This document shows, in pieces, positions 21,593 through 22,325 of a stretch of DNA of 22,325 nucleotides. The position numbers were made by a program, and so were the translations under genes. This DNA is from Trueperaceae bacterium (GTDB taxonomy: Bacteria > Deinococcota > Deinococci > Deinococcales > Trueperaceae). Location: NCBI GenBank assembly GCA_007130355.1, contig SLSQ01000171.1:1-22325 (forward strand). The letters run 5' to 3'. Under the pieces are notes generated by a model. It had not been told where the DNA came from, ran no database searches, and saw nothing but the letters and a program-made list of their open reading frames with translations. How positions within the stretch are numbered: position 1 is the first letter of the stretch; each line of letters opens with the position of its first letter.

Positions 21593-21661
21593 TCGTGGAC
21601 GCCGCCGCGAAGCCCCGGACCCGGGCCAGGAACCGAAGCACGGCACGATCGGAGGCCGAGA

Positions 21662-22325
21662 GTGAGCACGACCGGAACGAGCGACGAGGACCGAGCGACC
21701 GCACCGGGGCACGGGGGGCCCGCCCCCCGCACGCTGGCCCGCGACCTGCCGCACGCCGAGGGGCGCGACGTGACCCTGCTCGGTTGGGTGCACGCCCGTC
21801 GCGACCTGGGGGGCGTGCGGTTCCTGGTGCTGCGCGACCGGTCCGGCCTGGCGCAGTGCGTGCTGCGGGGGGTCGACCTGCCGCTGCCCGAGAGCTGCGT
21901 GCGGGTCCGTGGCAGCGTGGCCGCCTCGCCCAAGGCGCCCGGCGGGTTCGAGGTCCAGGCGACCGCGCTCGAGGTGGTGAACGCGGCGACCGCGCCCCCG
22001 CCGATCGAGATCCCCAAGGAGGAGTGGACCGCGAACCCGGAGACGATCCTGCAGTACCGGCACGTCTCGGTGCGCAGCCCGTCGACGCAGGCGGTGCTGA
22101 AGGTGCAGGCGGAGCTGGTGGGGGCGTTCCGGCGCTTCCTGGACGCCGAGGCGTTCACGGAGATCTTCACGCCCAAGCTGGTCGCGGCCGGCGCGGAGGG
22201 CGGGTCGGACCTGTTCGAGGTCGACTACTACGGCAAGCGCGCCTACCTGGCGCAGTCGCCGCAGCTGTACAAGCAGATCATGATCCCGGTGTTCGAGCGG
22301 GTGTACGAGACGGCGCCGGTCTGGC
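21662..22325 (+). CDS. aspS: Aspartyl-tRNA synthetase, archaeal-type, probably non-discriminating (partial, 3' end outside window)
   Basis: The first 221 residues of a class II synthetase that charges tRNA-Asp and probably tRNA-Asn with aspartate. After about 23 disordered residues, an OB-fold anticodon-binding domain spans about 24-112 (LLGWVHARRDLGGVRFLVLRD). The catalytic domain begins near 128, with motif 1 about 153-172 (FRRFLDAEAFTEIFTPKL), then GSDLFEVDYYGKRAYLAQSPQLYKQ (181-205), wording typical of archaeal/eukaryotic-type AspRS and of Deinococcus AspRS2. His44 (GWVH) and Pro93 (KAPGG) match residues reported to mark non-discriminating enzymes. The GTG start has Shine-Dalgarno GGAGG (21651-21655) 6 bases upstream. 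Expression is probably set by the upstream attenuator. The gene continues past 22325. Confidence 0.93.
   Translation, partial: MSTTGTSDEDRATAPGHGGPAPRTLARDLPHAEGRDVTLLGWVHARRDLGGVRFLVLRDRSGLAQCVLRGVDLPLPESCVRVRGSVAASPKAPGGFEVQATALEVVNAATAPPPIEIPKEEWTANPETILQYRHVSVRSPSTQAVLKVQAELVGAFRRFLDAEAFTEIFTPKLVAAGAEGGSDLFEVDYYGKRAYLAQSPQLYKQIMIPVFERVYETAPVW

Noticed and set aside
1..22325. tRNA, rRNA, CRISPR arrays, insertion sequences or prophage genes.
   Set aside because: No cloverleaf-like segment, spaced repeat array, transposase or integrase frame was found on either strand by eye.

Overview
The window is very GC-rich and densely coded, with strong G/C preference at third codon positions. Several traits together suggest a member of the Deinococcota, probably Truepera-like. 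They are an archaeal-type aspartyl-tRNA synthetase with the residues expected of a non-discriminating enzyme, a mutS2 gene, a HAIR-like operator at an hsp20 promoter, and repeated promoters of the form TANNNT followed 5-8 bases later by an ATG or GTG (leaderless transcripts). The taxonomy is inferred from gene content and signals, not from a search.

Layout. Bases 1-6673 carry six minus-strand genes: pta (phosphotransacetylase), mutS2, a HAD phosphatase overlapping mutS2 by GTGA, a LOG-family nucleotide hydrolase, and a small heat-shock protein with its own promoter and HspR-type operator. An MFS exporter (6880-8109, +) is divergent from pta. Bases 8130-14491 are a thiamine salvage region. A TPP riboswitch controls thiB (periplasmic binding protein). 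A minus-strand lipid kinase and a 51-codon small ORF lie between thiB and thiP. ThiP (permease), thiQ (ATPase) and a thiamine pyrophosphokinase fused to a carboxymuconolactone-decarboxylase-like domain follow. Together these genes would import thiamine and pyrophosphorylate it to TPP, which then represses thiB through the riboswitch.

Bases 14544-21212 are a secreted-protease island. Two paralogous S8 subtilisin-like lipoproteins with BACON-like domains (both minus) flank a leishmanolysin-like zinc metalloprotease lipoprotein with a His-rich tail and a Nudix hydrolase that starts one base after it (both plus). All three convergent gene junctions in the window hold a GC-rich perfect palindrome without a T-tract.

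The right end (21418-22325) is the most interesting part. A textbook promoter (TTGACA-17-TACGCT) starts what looks like a leaderless 28-codon leader peptide containing Asp-Asp-Asn. It is followed by a 10-bp terminator hairpin and then aspS with a Shine-Dalgarno site. The last part of the peptide ORF can form a 14-bp helix that excludes the terminator. This is the geometry of a ribosome-mediated attenuator that senses charged tRNA-Asp and tRNA-Asn, the two tRNAs a non-discriminating AspRS supplies. The aspS gene runs off the window.
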